NCBI GenBank assembly: GCA_949592205.1
Contig: CATIUR010000005.1
Location: forward strand, 128,669,277-128,733,276
Length of the DNA: 64,000 nt
Direction: 5' to 3'
Origin: Helichrysum umbraculigerum
Taxonomy: Eukaryota; Streptophyta; Magnoliopsida; Asterales; Asteraceae
Numbering within the stretch: position 1 is the first letter of the stretch; each line of letters starts with the position of its first letter. A model generated the notes under the pieces. That model saw only the letters and a list, made by a program, of their open reading frames with translations. It ran no database searches and had not been told where the DNA came from. Below, one piece after another: positions 46,179 to 56,965 of the stretch. The translations under genes were made by a program, and so were the position numbers.

Positions 46179-48397
46179 TATGCTAAGTTCTCCAAGTGTG
46201 AGTTCTGGATGCAAACTGTTCAATTCCTTGGTCATGTGATTGACAGTCATGGAATTCATGTTGATCCCTCAAAGATTGAGGCTATCAAGTGCTGGCAAGC
46301 ACCGTCAACGCCGACAGAAGTACGCCAATTTTTAGGATTGGCTGGTTACTATCGACGCTTCATTGAGAATTTCTCCAAGATAGCACAACCACTCACAACA
46401 CTGACTCAGAAAGAGAAGAAGTTCAATTGGACCGATAAGCAGGAGTCAGCGTTCCAGTTATTAAAGCAAAAGCTTTGCAGTGCGCCCATCCTATCACTAC
46501 CCGAAGGTAACGAGGACTTCGTGGTATACTGCGATGCTTCGCATCAGGGACTTGGTTGCGTGTTGATGCAACGAGAGAAAGTCATAGCTTACGCCTCCCG
46601 ACAACTCAAAGTTCACGAGAAGAACTACACAACCCATGATCTCGAATTAGGAGCCGTAGTGTTCGCTCTCAAAATCTGGAGACATTATCTGTATGGCACG
46701 AAATGTACCATCTTCACTGATCATAAAAGTCTTCAACATATATTTGATCAGAAGGATCTCAATATGAGGCAACGACGATGGGTCGAGTTGCTCACCGATT
46801 ATGACTGCGAGATCAAGTATCATCCGGGTAAAGCAAATGTAGTTGCAGATGCCCTAAGTCGAAAAGAGCGCACCAAACCTCTTCGAGTCCGAGCCCTCAG
46901 TATTATCATTCATAATGATCTAATCATTCAAATCCTCACTGCTCAACTCGAAGCATTGAAACCTGAAAACATCAAGGAAGAGGCCTTGCGAAATATGGAG
47001 AATCAATTTGAAACCAAACCCAATGGAGTCAAGTACTTCGCAAACCGAATCTGGTTACCCAAGTTTGGGAATCTTCGAGACTTTGTGATGGATGAAGCTC
47101 ACAAGTCCAAATACTCTATACATCCTGGATCGGACAAGATGTATCATGGCATCAAGGGACTGTACTGGTGGCCGAACATGAAAGCAGAGATTGCCACGTA
47201 CGTCAGCAAATGCCTCACATGTTCTAAGGTTAAAGCCGAATATCAGAAACCCTCCGGCTTACTCCAGCAACCGGAAATCCCTCAATGGAAATGGGAGCAA
47301 ATCTCCATGGATTTCATCACTAAACTCCCGAAAACATCAAGCGGTTGCGATACTATATGGGTAATAGTTGATCGTCTAACCAAATCTGCTCACTTCCTTG
47401 CCATGAAGGAAACCGACAAAATGGAACGTCTCACACGAATCTATATGAAGGAGATCGTAACAAGGCACGGCGTTCCAATCTCAATTATCTCTGATAGAGA
47501 CAGCCGATTCACATCTAACTTTTGGCAATCATTACAAAAGTCATTGGGTACTCGTTTAGATATGAGTACAGCCTATCATCCACAAACCGATGGCCAAAGT
47601 GAAAGGACAATTCAAACACTGGAAGATATGTTACGCGCCTGCGTAATTGACTTCGGTGCGAATTGGGAACAACATTTACCATTGTGTGAATTCTCATACA
47701 ACAACAGCTACCACACCAGTATTGGAGCTGCACCTTTTGAGGCACTGTACGGTCGTAAGTGCCGATCGCCTATTTGTTGGACAGAAGTTGGAGATAGCCA
47801 ACTCACTGGTCCTGAAATCATTCATGAAACCACCGAGAAGATCGTTGGTATCCAGCAACGGCTAAAGGCCGCACGTGATCGTCAGAAGAGTTATGCTGAC
47901 GTGAGACGAAAGCATCTCGAGTTCCAGGTTGGGGATCGAGTAATGCTCAAAGTATCACCTTGGAAAGGTGTCATCCGTTTTGGTAAACGTGGGAAGTTAA
48001 ACCCTAGATACATCGGACCTTTTGAGATCCTTGAAAGGATTGGTCCAGTAGCTTATCGATTGCAGCTACCTCCAGAGCTCAGTAGCGTGCATCCCACATT
48101 TCACATTTCTAATCTTAAGAAATGTCTGTCCGACGAGACACTCATTATTCCGCTCGAGGAAATTCAAATCGACGACAAACTTCATTTTGTCGAGACACCA
48201 GTGGAGGTCATGGACCGTGAGGTCAAACAGCTTAAGCAAAGTCGTATCCCAATTGTCAAGGTTCGGTGGAATTCGCGGCGTGGTCCGGAATTCACCTGGG
48301 AACGGGAAGACCAGATGCGACTCAAATATCCACATCTATTTTCAGACTCCACTCACACGCCAACTTCAAGTTAAATTTCGGGACGAAATTCTCTTAA

Positions 48398-48408
48398 CAA
48401 GGGGAGAA
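48398..48408 (+). promoter_or_regulatory. Polypurine tract of element II
   Basis: CAAGGGGAGAA directly before the 3' LTR start TGTGACAACC. Confidence 0.88.
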
Positions 48409-51101
48409 TGTGACAACCGTAAAAATTAGGACTAGTTTTTAGTTCCTAATCATTTAGAAATACGTGTAATTAGTTCTATGTATTAGGCTAATTGTATGTA
48501 TCATTACGTGTATTTTATAAATATACGCATTTAAACGATTAAGTTTAATCGTGCATTATTATATCGGCCGAACTCCGATACACTTTCATACGGACGTTGG
48601 TGAAACTTTTTAATAAATAACATAAATCTATTTGATAATTAAATAGTAGTTATTTACATTATATTATTATGTATTAATAATATACGAAACAATGTACGTT
48701 TTGTTTAAAACGTAACCGACACGAATAAAACGCGCGAGGCGCGTTTGACAAATGAATAAAGTTCAAGATACGTGTTCATAACTCCAAATAAAGTATTTTG
48801 ATTAAATACTTCAATCAAAAATATCGAGAATTAAATCGTTACTTAAAACACAAACGATAAACGTTTAACGTACATATAAACGTCGAAACGAACGGGTAAA
48901 CGAACACGAAGCTTAACGCAAATTGGGGAACAAGAAAATAACACACCACACCCCATAAGGGACCCACTAGAACCAGCCACATGAGGGAGTATGGTGCTCC
49001 ATACTCCTTGTTGTTGCTTCTTTAACAATAAGTCACCAAACACCCACCCTCAATCATTCATCAACTACCATCTCTCTCTCTCTACTCTCTCTCCCTCCCT
49101 TATCCACGTTTTTGATCAGCCACAAGACAACCACCATCATCCACCACAAGCCACCATACTCATCTCCATCATCCACCATCGGTTTTCGAAGATTGAAGCA
49201 AGGAAACGGAGCACGGAAGCAAACCGAGTAGCATTTCCCCATCTTCACCTTTAGATCATCATTTCTTGTAAGAACACATCCTTTTATCTCTCTAGAAATA
49301 CTTGCTTATTGATATATAACATGCTTAGTAGCTCATCTAACAATAAAATGTCCAAAAACAAAGCTTAAAATACGTTTTTGTAACACATATATGTTAACAG
49401 CTTTTCTGACCAGAAAAATGACCTCACTAAAACGACTATAACTTGAGTTGTAGGATGAATCAACGCATGAACTTTATACCGAAATCTTCGTGTGAATGTC
49501 TTATAAGAAAAGTTCTTCTATGGCCACCTCTGAAAATACACGGTTTTTAGTGTAGAGGCTAATCTTTGAGCCGAGGCCTGTTTTGAACCGAAACCGACCA
49601 CTCCTCATGTTTATTTTTGTTAAAAATAGTAAATGAGCTTATAAAATCTCCATAAAGTGCAGATTTACACTAGATTCTTAGGTGAATAAGTGTGATTTTT
49701 GGTTAGACTTGAATCGGTCTAGAAGTTGGTTAAATAGAGTGTTCATCGAGTTAAAAATCTAGAAACTATAACCTTCGGCAGAAACTATAACCTTCGGCAG
49801 AAACTATAACCTTTGGCAGAAACTATAACCTTCGGCAGAAACTATAACCTTCGGCAGAAACTATAACCTTCGGCAAAAACTATAACCTTCGGCAGAAACT
49901 ATAACCTTCGGCAGAAACCTTAACCTTCGGTAGAAACTATTCGACAGAAACCTATAACTAGCAGTTTTAACTATAACAATTTAAATACGATACAACAATC
50001 AAAGTATAATAATAATAGTTGAGATTATTATTATCAAAAACTCACCAACGGGCCGTACACATCTTTCAAAAACTCAAATCTAATCAGTTAAACCAAATCA
50101 TTTGGACATTACTAGTTGGATGAACAACTAGCATAGATGATATGATAAGACATCTAATCATTTTAAAACCTTGCGCGTTTAATACGCCCGGCAGGTTCAA
50201 TATCTAATCATTATCAAAACCTTGCGCGTCTAAGACGCCCTGCAGGTTCAGTCGTTGTAACGACATCAAATCATTGTGAATCATTATAATTGTTGGCTAA
50301 CAATTCATCAGACTCGTTTTGTTTTACATGTGAACGCAAGTATCAAATTATCACGTATGCTGCATGAGTTGTTTTCATCTAATCAATCAAAGTCCTCTGA
50401 AGCATAGTTCTGTTAATATGATTTAGCGTGAATGTTAGTGTATGGTACCATATGGGATTGACAATCCCCGTCCGAGTTAACAAGCACTAACCTGTCAAAC
50501 GGACGCATTATCATTTGTTCAAACGTATGTTGATTAGGCATACGCATAGAGGCACCCTCGATCAGGCACTTGATAGTGATCCTGACCCCTCAGTTAAGCT
50601 CAGACTATGTGCTCATGTTAGTTGTATCAATCTTTACTTATTTGTTTAATTACAAATATTCATGTGATACCCATCAATCAATTATTTACATGCTTTGTAA
50701 ATCGAATCATTAAATCTTGCGGTTCACAAATCATATATTATCATATCAAACCTGTGAGCTCACCAGCTTTATAGCTGACCTTTTAGCATGTTATCTCAGG
50801 TACTCAGCAGTAAGTTGGACTGCCCATCAGGATACTGTAGCTCGAGTCGCATGCAATCATATAATCATCAAGAGATTTCCTTGCATTTCTATATTTTGTA
50901 TAAATTAGATATGTATTAGAATCTCTTAAATATCTATGCGAACTCATCTTTTGTAAACCATATGTAGACTCTTACGTTAATCAATGTAATTGTAAAGCGA
51001 CTCATGTAGTGGTCGTTCATTATGTATCTTATGTGCTTTGTGTATTGATTAGTAGCACCCCAATTTATGCTTCCGCGAACAGTAAATTTGGGGGTGTTAC
51101 A
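48409..51101 (+). mobile_element. 3' LTR of element II
   Basis: 2693 bases, from TGTGACAACC to GGGGGTGTTACA. It is very similar to the 5' LTR but has a longer 19-base repeat array and lacks a segment of about 58 bases holding the GTGAGT donor (junction at 50314-50318). The hairpin is at 50764-50777. Confidence 0.93.
49762..49964 (+). repeat. 19-base tandem repeat in the 3' LTR of element II
   Basis: About eight GAAACTATAACCTTCGGCA units (some with one change) plus degenerate ends, against five in the 5' LTR. Confidence 0.9.
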
Positions 51102-51689
51102 GATGTATGTGATTTATTAATATTAGAAATGTTTATTGTTATGCATTGTGAGTAGTGTGCTTGTATGTTTGTCATGATTTAAATAGTAGTGATGATGTTA
51201 CTGCAAATATATGATATTGGGATAATATCATTATGAAACGACGGAGGTAACGTTATACGGCTTTCATTTGTATAGCGCCGGAAACATCACGAATGTGTGG
51301 AGTACGGAACGTGGAAGCTATGAAAGTCGTGGGCACAATCCGTTGGGAAATAATGTCCCGATTATTATATAATTGGGAGTTGTTATACTTTGTTATCTGT
51401 CTAAACTTATCCTGAATATAGATCTAGTGTCTCTTACCCTTTCCAGACTTTCACGTGACTGTTTCCCTTAGGATAGGACTTTGCAAACCCTAATACTACG
51501 TAAATACAGTTATCTCCAGTTACAGTATGAAGCTATGAACTTTCCATAAAACGGCACAGTACTTCGTATAGCGTTGGAAACACCACTAGTGGAGTACAAA
51601 TACGTGGAAGCTAAGGAAATGCCGTAGGACTATTTCATCGTGGATTACCTAGAAGTGACCCTTCTAGAACTCGGGTCTAGGAATTAAAG

Positions 51690-51848
51690 CTGTGGAAATG
51701 CTCGTTGCCCTGTACACCGTTATTACACCTAAGATCTGGAAAACTGTGGAAATGCTTAAATGCCCGGTACACCGTTAGTACATCTAGGATTTGGAACACT
51801 GTGGAAATGCCTAATTGCCTTGTACACCGTGATTATTCCTAGGGATGA
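51690..51848 (+). repeat. Three units of the 54-base tandem repeat in the beta LTR
   Basis: Units start TGTGGAAATGC and contain GTACACCGT. They correspond to the five-unit array of the alpha LTR. Confidence 0.7.
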
Positions 51849-52691
51849 ACGCCTGCATGTAAAGGAGACATGTTTATGACGGTAGAATATATGCTTCAAT
51901 GAATGAATACAGAGTTCTGTCAAGAGGGCTTAATGCTCCATAAACATTGCTTAACTCTACAATACCGATAGTTTAGAATAACAACAGTTAACAACCAATA
52001 CACAGTTAGATAATAACAAATAGACTTAGGGGTTAAGAAAGGTCAGTAAATACAATTGCGGCCTGTTGCCTTATGCCTGCTCCCTAGATAAATCAAGGGT
52101 GACTTTGTCTTATTCAAGCAAAAGTTCAGGGGGGTTTGAAAACAGTCTGATCTGATCAGGGTTCATGATAGCCTAGGTACTCAGTGACATATGTATTTAG
52201 ATCCGGAACTAAATAAGTAGGGTCCTAGTGTTTACAACTAAGTTTATCTGTCTGTTAAATGACTGTGTCCCCAATAAGCATCATCCTAACTGTATGCTAT
52301 CCTAAATCATGGTGAACCACGTCTTTGTTATGTTTAAGTGTTACATATATGCTAGCTTCCCTTTACTTTTATGCTTTATTAGTTTAGTAGTTTTAATTAA
52401 ATGAAAACCCAAAAACAATCACCTATCCACTTATCCAAAACCCTAGCTTGATTACTAAGTTATCCGAACTAGCTCTGTTTCAATTCTGCCGTCGTGAGGA
52501 ACGACCCTGGATCATCCTTACCACGTACTAGTATCAGGTATTCGTACCTAATAACAGTAGGTTGTACGGAGGATTAGGCTCCCCCGACAAAATATAAATT
52601 TAAAACTACCCACTGACGCCGCGCCCGACGGAAAGGTCCGCAACGACGGGAAGCGATTCCTGATCCGACCGTTGTTTGCGAGTCAAGTTTT

Positions 52692-52709
52692 TGGCGCCGC
52701 TGCCGGGGA
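52692..52709 (+). promoter_or_regulatory. Primer binding site of element beta, tRNA-Asp type
   Basis: TGGCGCCGCTGCCGGGGA, one base different from the tRNA-Asp-complementary site of Athila-type elements. It lies a few bases after the LTR end. Confidence 0.85.
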
Positions 52710-52917
52710 CGGTAGTACGATTCGGAGCCTGTTTAGACAAATTTAGTTTTTAAGCGATCCTTTTGGATTGGGATTCACCATCCCTATCCGAAGTTACTTT
52801 ATGCCCGTAGATTAGTTAGATTAAGTTAGCGTAGCGTAGTTTAAATTAATTTCCCTTCTCACCCCAACTTTAATTCTAAAACCTTATTCTTGTGCTGTCT
52901 TTACTGATAACTTGGCA

Positions 52918-54255
52918 ATGGTAACTGTACAACAACTAAGTGATCAATTGGAAAGTCTCATTAATTTAAACCAAGATAGACGTAGGAGTGATGCCCACTT
53001 AGATAATGAATGTCAAGGGTATAGTATGACTTATCCGGATAACATAGGATATTTAGATCTTCAATCACAATACCAATATGACCCTTATGCTGTCCAACAA
53101 CATCATAACCAACCTTACTATCCTGACCCATTCAATGTCTACCCACACTCATCTTACTCTGTACACGAACCACAACCGTATGAAAGTTCTAACTTGAGAG
53201 ATATGCCCATAGCTTATCTCAGCAGTAATGCTACTCTTTCACCCTCTCACAACCCACTTGAACAATTACTTAAAGAACAAGACGACATGCTTAGAAGGTG
53301 TACCAATAGGTTGTCTAAAATAGAAACACTAGTCCAAGTGAGAAGTGAGAGAACTAGGGATCAAGTTACAACTGACTATAGGCTACAGGAAGATGAGAGG
53401 CACCCACACACCACATCTACATCACTTGACAGAGACTTCCATTCTCATGAGTCTGGTTGCAAAACTCCTTCAAATCCTACACCTACCCAATCTTCTAAAT
53501 CCTCACTTCCACCCGTTCTTAACCTATCTACGTCCGAGACCGACGAAGAGTTCATTCTAGAGGAACTTTCCGAACCACTGCAACTCGAAACTACTGGCCA
53601 GGGTAACGAGTATGACGAGGTAGACGAAGAAATAGAAATGGAGAACCCGGATGTGGAGATTTACAAAGAAGATTCAGCTTCAGAAGGACCAGAGGAATGC
53701 ACACCAACTCTGAGTAGTGATCTCATTCTAATTCAAACCGACGTGGTTGATACTATCCCACAACAAGTTGATGATATCCCACATATCTTTCCGGATGAAT
53801 CACCCATTGATCTAGTTGAACCTTGTATTGATATAGAGCCCACTACCCAAGTTGTCGATGAGAATGTTGTTACAAGATTGGAGACCATAACGGATACTGT
53901 CCCACCTCCATTCCTAGAGTACAACATTCTCATTGACCCAAAGACCATAGGAAGTAAGGCGGGTTCTGCGTCATGGTTTCCCTACAAACCTTCTCTCCAC
54001 CACATAATGACATATACATCCTGGAGTAGTAAGGATTCCTTTGACCAACCCATTCCGACAATCCTACCTAAGGAGGTATTAGAAGTTGAGAGATTTGTTA
54101 TACATCCGGTAAAACCATTCCCTCACTTTGAACCATCTCCTTATATTGGACATACCCTGGCCATAACCTGTTTTAAACTCTTAGGTATGTACCAATATTA
54201 CCCCTTGTGTCTACTGATGGATGCAAGGAAGCCTCTAGGATTGCCCGATAAATAG
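52918..54255 (+). CDS. Unrecognised 445-residue protein at the gag position of element beta
   Basis: The first ATG after the PBS (about 210 bases downstream) opens a frame with no internal stop. In order: a short helical start, a Tyr/Pro/Gln/His-rich segment (residues about 40-105), a coiled-coil-like stretch (LEQLLKEQDDMLRRCTNRLSKIETLV), a Ser/Thr/Pro linker, a long acidic region (about 195-330) and a C-terminus with Pro and aromatic residues ending LLMDARKPLGLPDK. There is no CCHC knuckle, protease or polymerase motif. Some 40-60 bases after the stop comes AAGCGCTTCTCAGGAGGCAACCCG, a kind of sequence often seen after the last gene of Tat-lineage and non-autonomous plant elements. This suggests beta carries only this ORF. 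It is intact while its neighbours are broken. The function is unknown; a Gag-like or accessory structural role is a guess. Confidence 0.55.
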   Translation: MVTVQQLSDQLESLINLNQDRRRSDAHLDNECQGYSMTYPDNIGYLDLQSQYQYDPYAVQQHHNQPYYPDPFNVYPHSSYSVHEPQPYESSNLRDMPIAYLSSNATLSPSHNPLEQLLKEQDDMLRRCTNRLSKIETLVQVRSERTRDQVTTDYRLQEDERHPHTTSTSLDRDFHSHESGCKTPSNPTPTQSSKSSLPPVLNLSTSETDEEFILEELSEPLQLETTGQGNEYDEVDEEIEMENPDVEIYKEDSASEGPEECTPTLSSDLILIQTDVVDTIPQQVDDIPHIFPDESPIDLVEPCIDIEPTTQVVDENVVTRLETITDTVPPPFLEYNILIDPKTIGSKAGSASWFPYKPSLHHIMTYTSWSSKDSFDQPIPTILPKEVLEVERFVIHPVKPFPHFEPSPYIGHTLAITCFKLLGMYQYYPLCLLMDARKPLGLPDK

Positions 54256-54456
54256 TGCTAGAGTCAAGCTAGAGACTCGAACAAAAACAAGCGCTTCTCA
54301 GGAGGCAACCCGTGTCTAACGTAGTTTTGGTAATAGTAATATGCTAACTCAATAAATAATGAAACCCTAAGATTAATGTTCTAAGTTTTCTTTATTTTTA
54401 TGAACAAAAAGGATGGTTTGCGAAATTACTTCATTGAAAATTTTGTCAATACCTTA
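54256..54456 (+). other. Non-coding internal sequence of element beta up to the insertion of element III
   Basis: Contains GCGCTTCTCAGGAGGCAACC near 54290 and AT-rich sequence. The five bases CCTTA (54452-54456) would be the left copy of the target duplication of element III; the right copy is outside the window. Confidence 0.5.
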
Positions 54457-55343
54457 TGTAACACCCGCCAAATTAGGACTAGTGATTTAGTGCCTAATCA
54501 TATGTTAATACATGTAATTAGTTCCTTGTTAGGCTAATTAATGTATCGAATTATATATATTGTTGAATATATACGAATATGCGATTTGATTAAATCGTAC
54601 GCAATTTAAATCGGATGTATTTCGATTCAATATTATATGGACGTTGGTGACTCATTTTATTAAATAACGCTTTTATGTCAAAAATATTATTTTGATAATA
54701 TTTCGTATTCATTCGTATCGTACAAACCAAACTTACACGATTTAAAACATTAAACCGCGCAAACGAAATAAACTAACTTACGTTTTATAACACAAATATA
54801 AAATGATTTGTAAAATATTTAGATAATATATCGCGTAATAAATCGTAATTTAAAACTTATAATTAAAATGTAAATAATTAATTAACGCTTAAACGACGGA
54901 GCAAACGAACACCACACGGGACGCGGAGCGAAAACTGGAAAGTGGGGATAACTCCCACCTCCCATCTTTTTCTTCATTTCATCTTTCATTCTATCTCTCT
55001 CTCTTCTTTTTCTCTCTAAAAACAAACAAACCACCAATCCACCTAAATCGCAAAATACTACCACGAAACGCGACCGGATCACAAATATTTTTAGAGATTC
55101 ACGACCACCTCGCAACGATCTACATTTCTACCTTTCCGGATTTTCATTTCGGCAAATTGTAAGTTTCCGACAAAATCCCGAAATCTCTCGATTCTTAGTA
55201 TTTTTCATTTGTGGTTGTTATTATAACTTGTATATGTCCATTACAATGTATAGAACACGATTTTATAACCTGAAAACGAGTTTAAAACGGATTTTTGGCC
55301 GGAAAAACCTTGACAGCCGGACTTTCTGGGCTGATGTTCATCC

Positions 55344-55592
55344 ATGCGACACAAGCCTTGTGTCGCATGTTGTGTCGTATTTTGCCACTTGTGTCGTACC
55401 TTGTGTCGTACCTTGTGTCGTACCAGATAATTAGTGTCGCAAGTCTTGCGACACAATCACTATGTCGCTGTTGAATCAGCATCTCGTATCTATGCGACAC
55501 AACCCTTGTGTCGTATAGACATTGTGTCGCATTCCTATGCGACACAACCCTTGTGTCGCATGACAAACTTTTGTGTCGCATATTGTGTCGCA
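55344..55592. repeat. TGCGACACA hairpin array in the 5' LTR of element III
   Basis: Arms such as TGCGACACAAGCC/TTGTGTCGCA (55344-55366) and TGCGACACAACCC/TTGTGTCGCA (55537-55560), with a run of three TTGTGTCGTACC units. The right copy is at 63425-63673. Confidence 0.88.
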
Positions 55593-55735
55593 AAACACAG
55601 AAAACTCAGATTTTTACTAAGTGTCGAGACCTAAAATTTTAACACCTGATTTTACCCAAATTCGGATCCAGATGCGTTTTTTTCGTCAAAGCAATATAGT
55701 AGAAATAAAAATTTTCCAAGCTGACCTGGCAGCTC

Positions 55736-55825
55736 GACCCCAGCCAGGGGCTCTGCCCCTTGGACCCCGCCAGGGGCTGCCGCCCCTTGGACCCCGCTAC
55801 CAGGGGCGCTGCCCCCGGACCCCCG
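55736..55825. repeat. GC-rich hairpin block in the 5' LTR of element III
   Basis: Three units of AGGGGC-n2-4-GCCCC joined by TTGGACCCCGC. Each unit can fold on itself. The right copy is at 63817-63906. Confidence 0.88.
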
Positions 55826-56150
55826 AACTTAGATTTCGTAACGGCTTCTAAAACACAATCGAAACACATTTTTCAAAGTAAAACGCCACGAAATCACAAT
55901 AATAATAGTTGAGATTATTATTACAAATCCGTCACCAACGGGCCGTACATGTTTTCAAACACTTAACAAATCAACCAAATCGTAGTAATTTGGACATATA
56001 TATAGTTGTGTAACAACTACAAGGGTGATCTTTTGAGATACCCAATCATGATTATAACCATCGCGTGTCGTGGACACCCTCAGGTTACAAGTCTTTGGAC
56101 TTCATATTCGGCTAATCAACTTACGTTTGTGTAAACGCATTCAGACTCAG

Positions 56151-56660
56151 GTGAGTCTCATAGCCCCTCTTTTTACTGTTTTACTCAGGGGTGTGATATA
56201 TTGCTCAACTTTTAACATGTGAACGCAAGTACCAACTTTTCATATACTACATGAGTTTTTCGAAACTAATCATTTTAAAGTCCTCCGTCAGCATAGTTGT
56301 TAATACGTTGTAGCGTGAATATTAGTATATGGTACCATATAGGATTGACCCTCCTCGTTCGGGTTAGCAAGCACTAACCGGGTAAACGGACGTACTAATA
56401 TTTGGGAAGACGAATGTGGATTAGGCATTCGTGGAGGCACCTCGCCCGGAATTCTCTATAGGGGACCCGGCCCTCGAGTTAAGCTCAACTATGTGCTCAT
56501 GGCTGTATACACGATGACTATCATTTAATTGCTGGATGCAATTCATTATTTAATTGCTGGATGCAATTCATTATTTAAATCTTGCGGTTCACACTATATT
56601 AACTGATTTCAAACCTGTGAGCTCACCAGCTTTTGGCTGACCTTTTAGCATATATCGCAG
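56151..56660 (+). other. Candidate LTR-embedded intron in element III
   Basis: Donor CAG/GTGAGT and acceptor ATCGCAG/GTAC, 510 bases apart, with the covarying hairpin shortly upstream of the acceptor. Confidence 0.4.
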
Positions 56661-56952
56661 GTACCAAGCAGTAGGATGTTTCTGCTTCAGGATTTTAGCT
56701 CGAGTCAGCATACAGAAGATTGAGATTTTCTTGCATTAGTATATTTTGTACAAGTACTTATGTACTGAAATCTCATTTGATTCAAACTTGAGCTATGTAA
56801 AGCTTTAAATGTTGTAAACATTTCTATTATCAATATATTTTGTTAAAACGACGCATATAGAGTCGTTTACTATATATCTTTGTGCTTTGTTATTGATTAG
56901 TAACACCCAAATCAAGCTTCCGCAAATCATTCAATTTGGGGGTGTTACAGAT

Positions 56953-56965
56953 TGGTATCAGAGCC
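56953..56965 (+). promoter_or_regulatory. Primer binding site of element III
   Basis: TGGTATCAGAGCC, three bases after the 5' LTR; initiator tRNA-Met type. Confidence 0.95.

Larger units (their letters stand above)
42334..48374 (+). pseudogene. Gag-pol of chromovirus II, stop codon plus LINE insertion
   Basis: The start is the ATG of MPPKSRTYTDAQ at 42334, matching the starts in I and III. Piece one (42334-44573) encodes Gag with two CCHC knuckles (CNNCKKYGHLTKDC, CYECGNTGHFRNAC), protease with FDTGAD and RT through FIDDILIYSRNEEEHA. A TAG at 44533-44535 replaces a Gln codon and 38 bases later an RTE LINE interrupts the gene. Piece two (46179-48374) resumes at YAKFSKCEFW. It encodes the end of RT, RNase H (YCDASHQG), an HHCC site, the D,D(35)E integrase core, a GPF-type module and the C-terminal chromodomain. 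Apart from the stop and the insertion, no frameshift was seen. It clearly belongs to the same family group as I and III, with chromodomain Tekay-like architecture. Confidence 0.95.
38912..51101 (+). mobile_element. Chromovirus II (Tekay/Del-like), complete structure, with LINE insertion
   Basis: The target duplication GATGT (38907-38911, 51102-51106) bounds it. Order: 5' LTR, PBS, ORF0 remnant, gag-pol interrupted by an RTE LINE, PPT, 3' LTR. Total 12190 bases, of which the LINE is about 1.6 kb. It inserted into the 5' LTR of element beta. Confidence 0.95.
37768..52685 (+). mobile_element. Athila/Tat-like 5' LTR of element beta, split by chromovirus II
   Basis: The pieces are 37768-38911 and 51107-52685, about 2.7 kb. 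It starts TGATGTGACGCAAAAAGTC and ends at GCGAGTCA a few bases before a tRNA-Asp-type PBS. It holds a TATA box (38524), a CT-rich leader, the GCGCCGGAAACATCAC segment (51276-51291) and three tandem units (51690-51848). The 157-residue ORF at 38056 lies in the U3-like part and is not supported as a gene. Confidence 0.75.
54457..56949 (+). mobile_element. 5' LTR of element III
   Basis: 2493 bases from TGTAACACCCGCC to GGGGGTGTTACA. Modules: inverted-repeat arm CGTTGGTGAC (54642), hairpin array (55344-55592), GC-rich block (55736-55825), TCACCAACGGGCCGTA (55932), donor palindrome (56143-56156), hairpin CAGC-TTTTG-GCTG (56627-56639). Confidence 0.95.
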
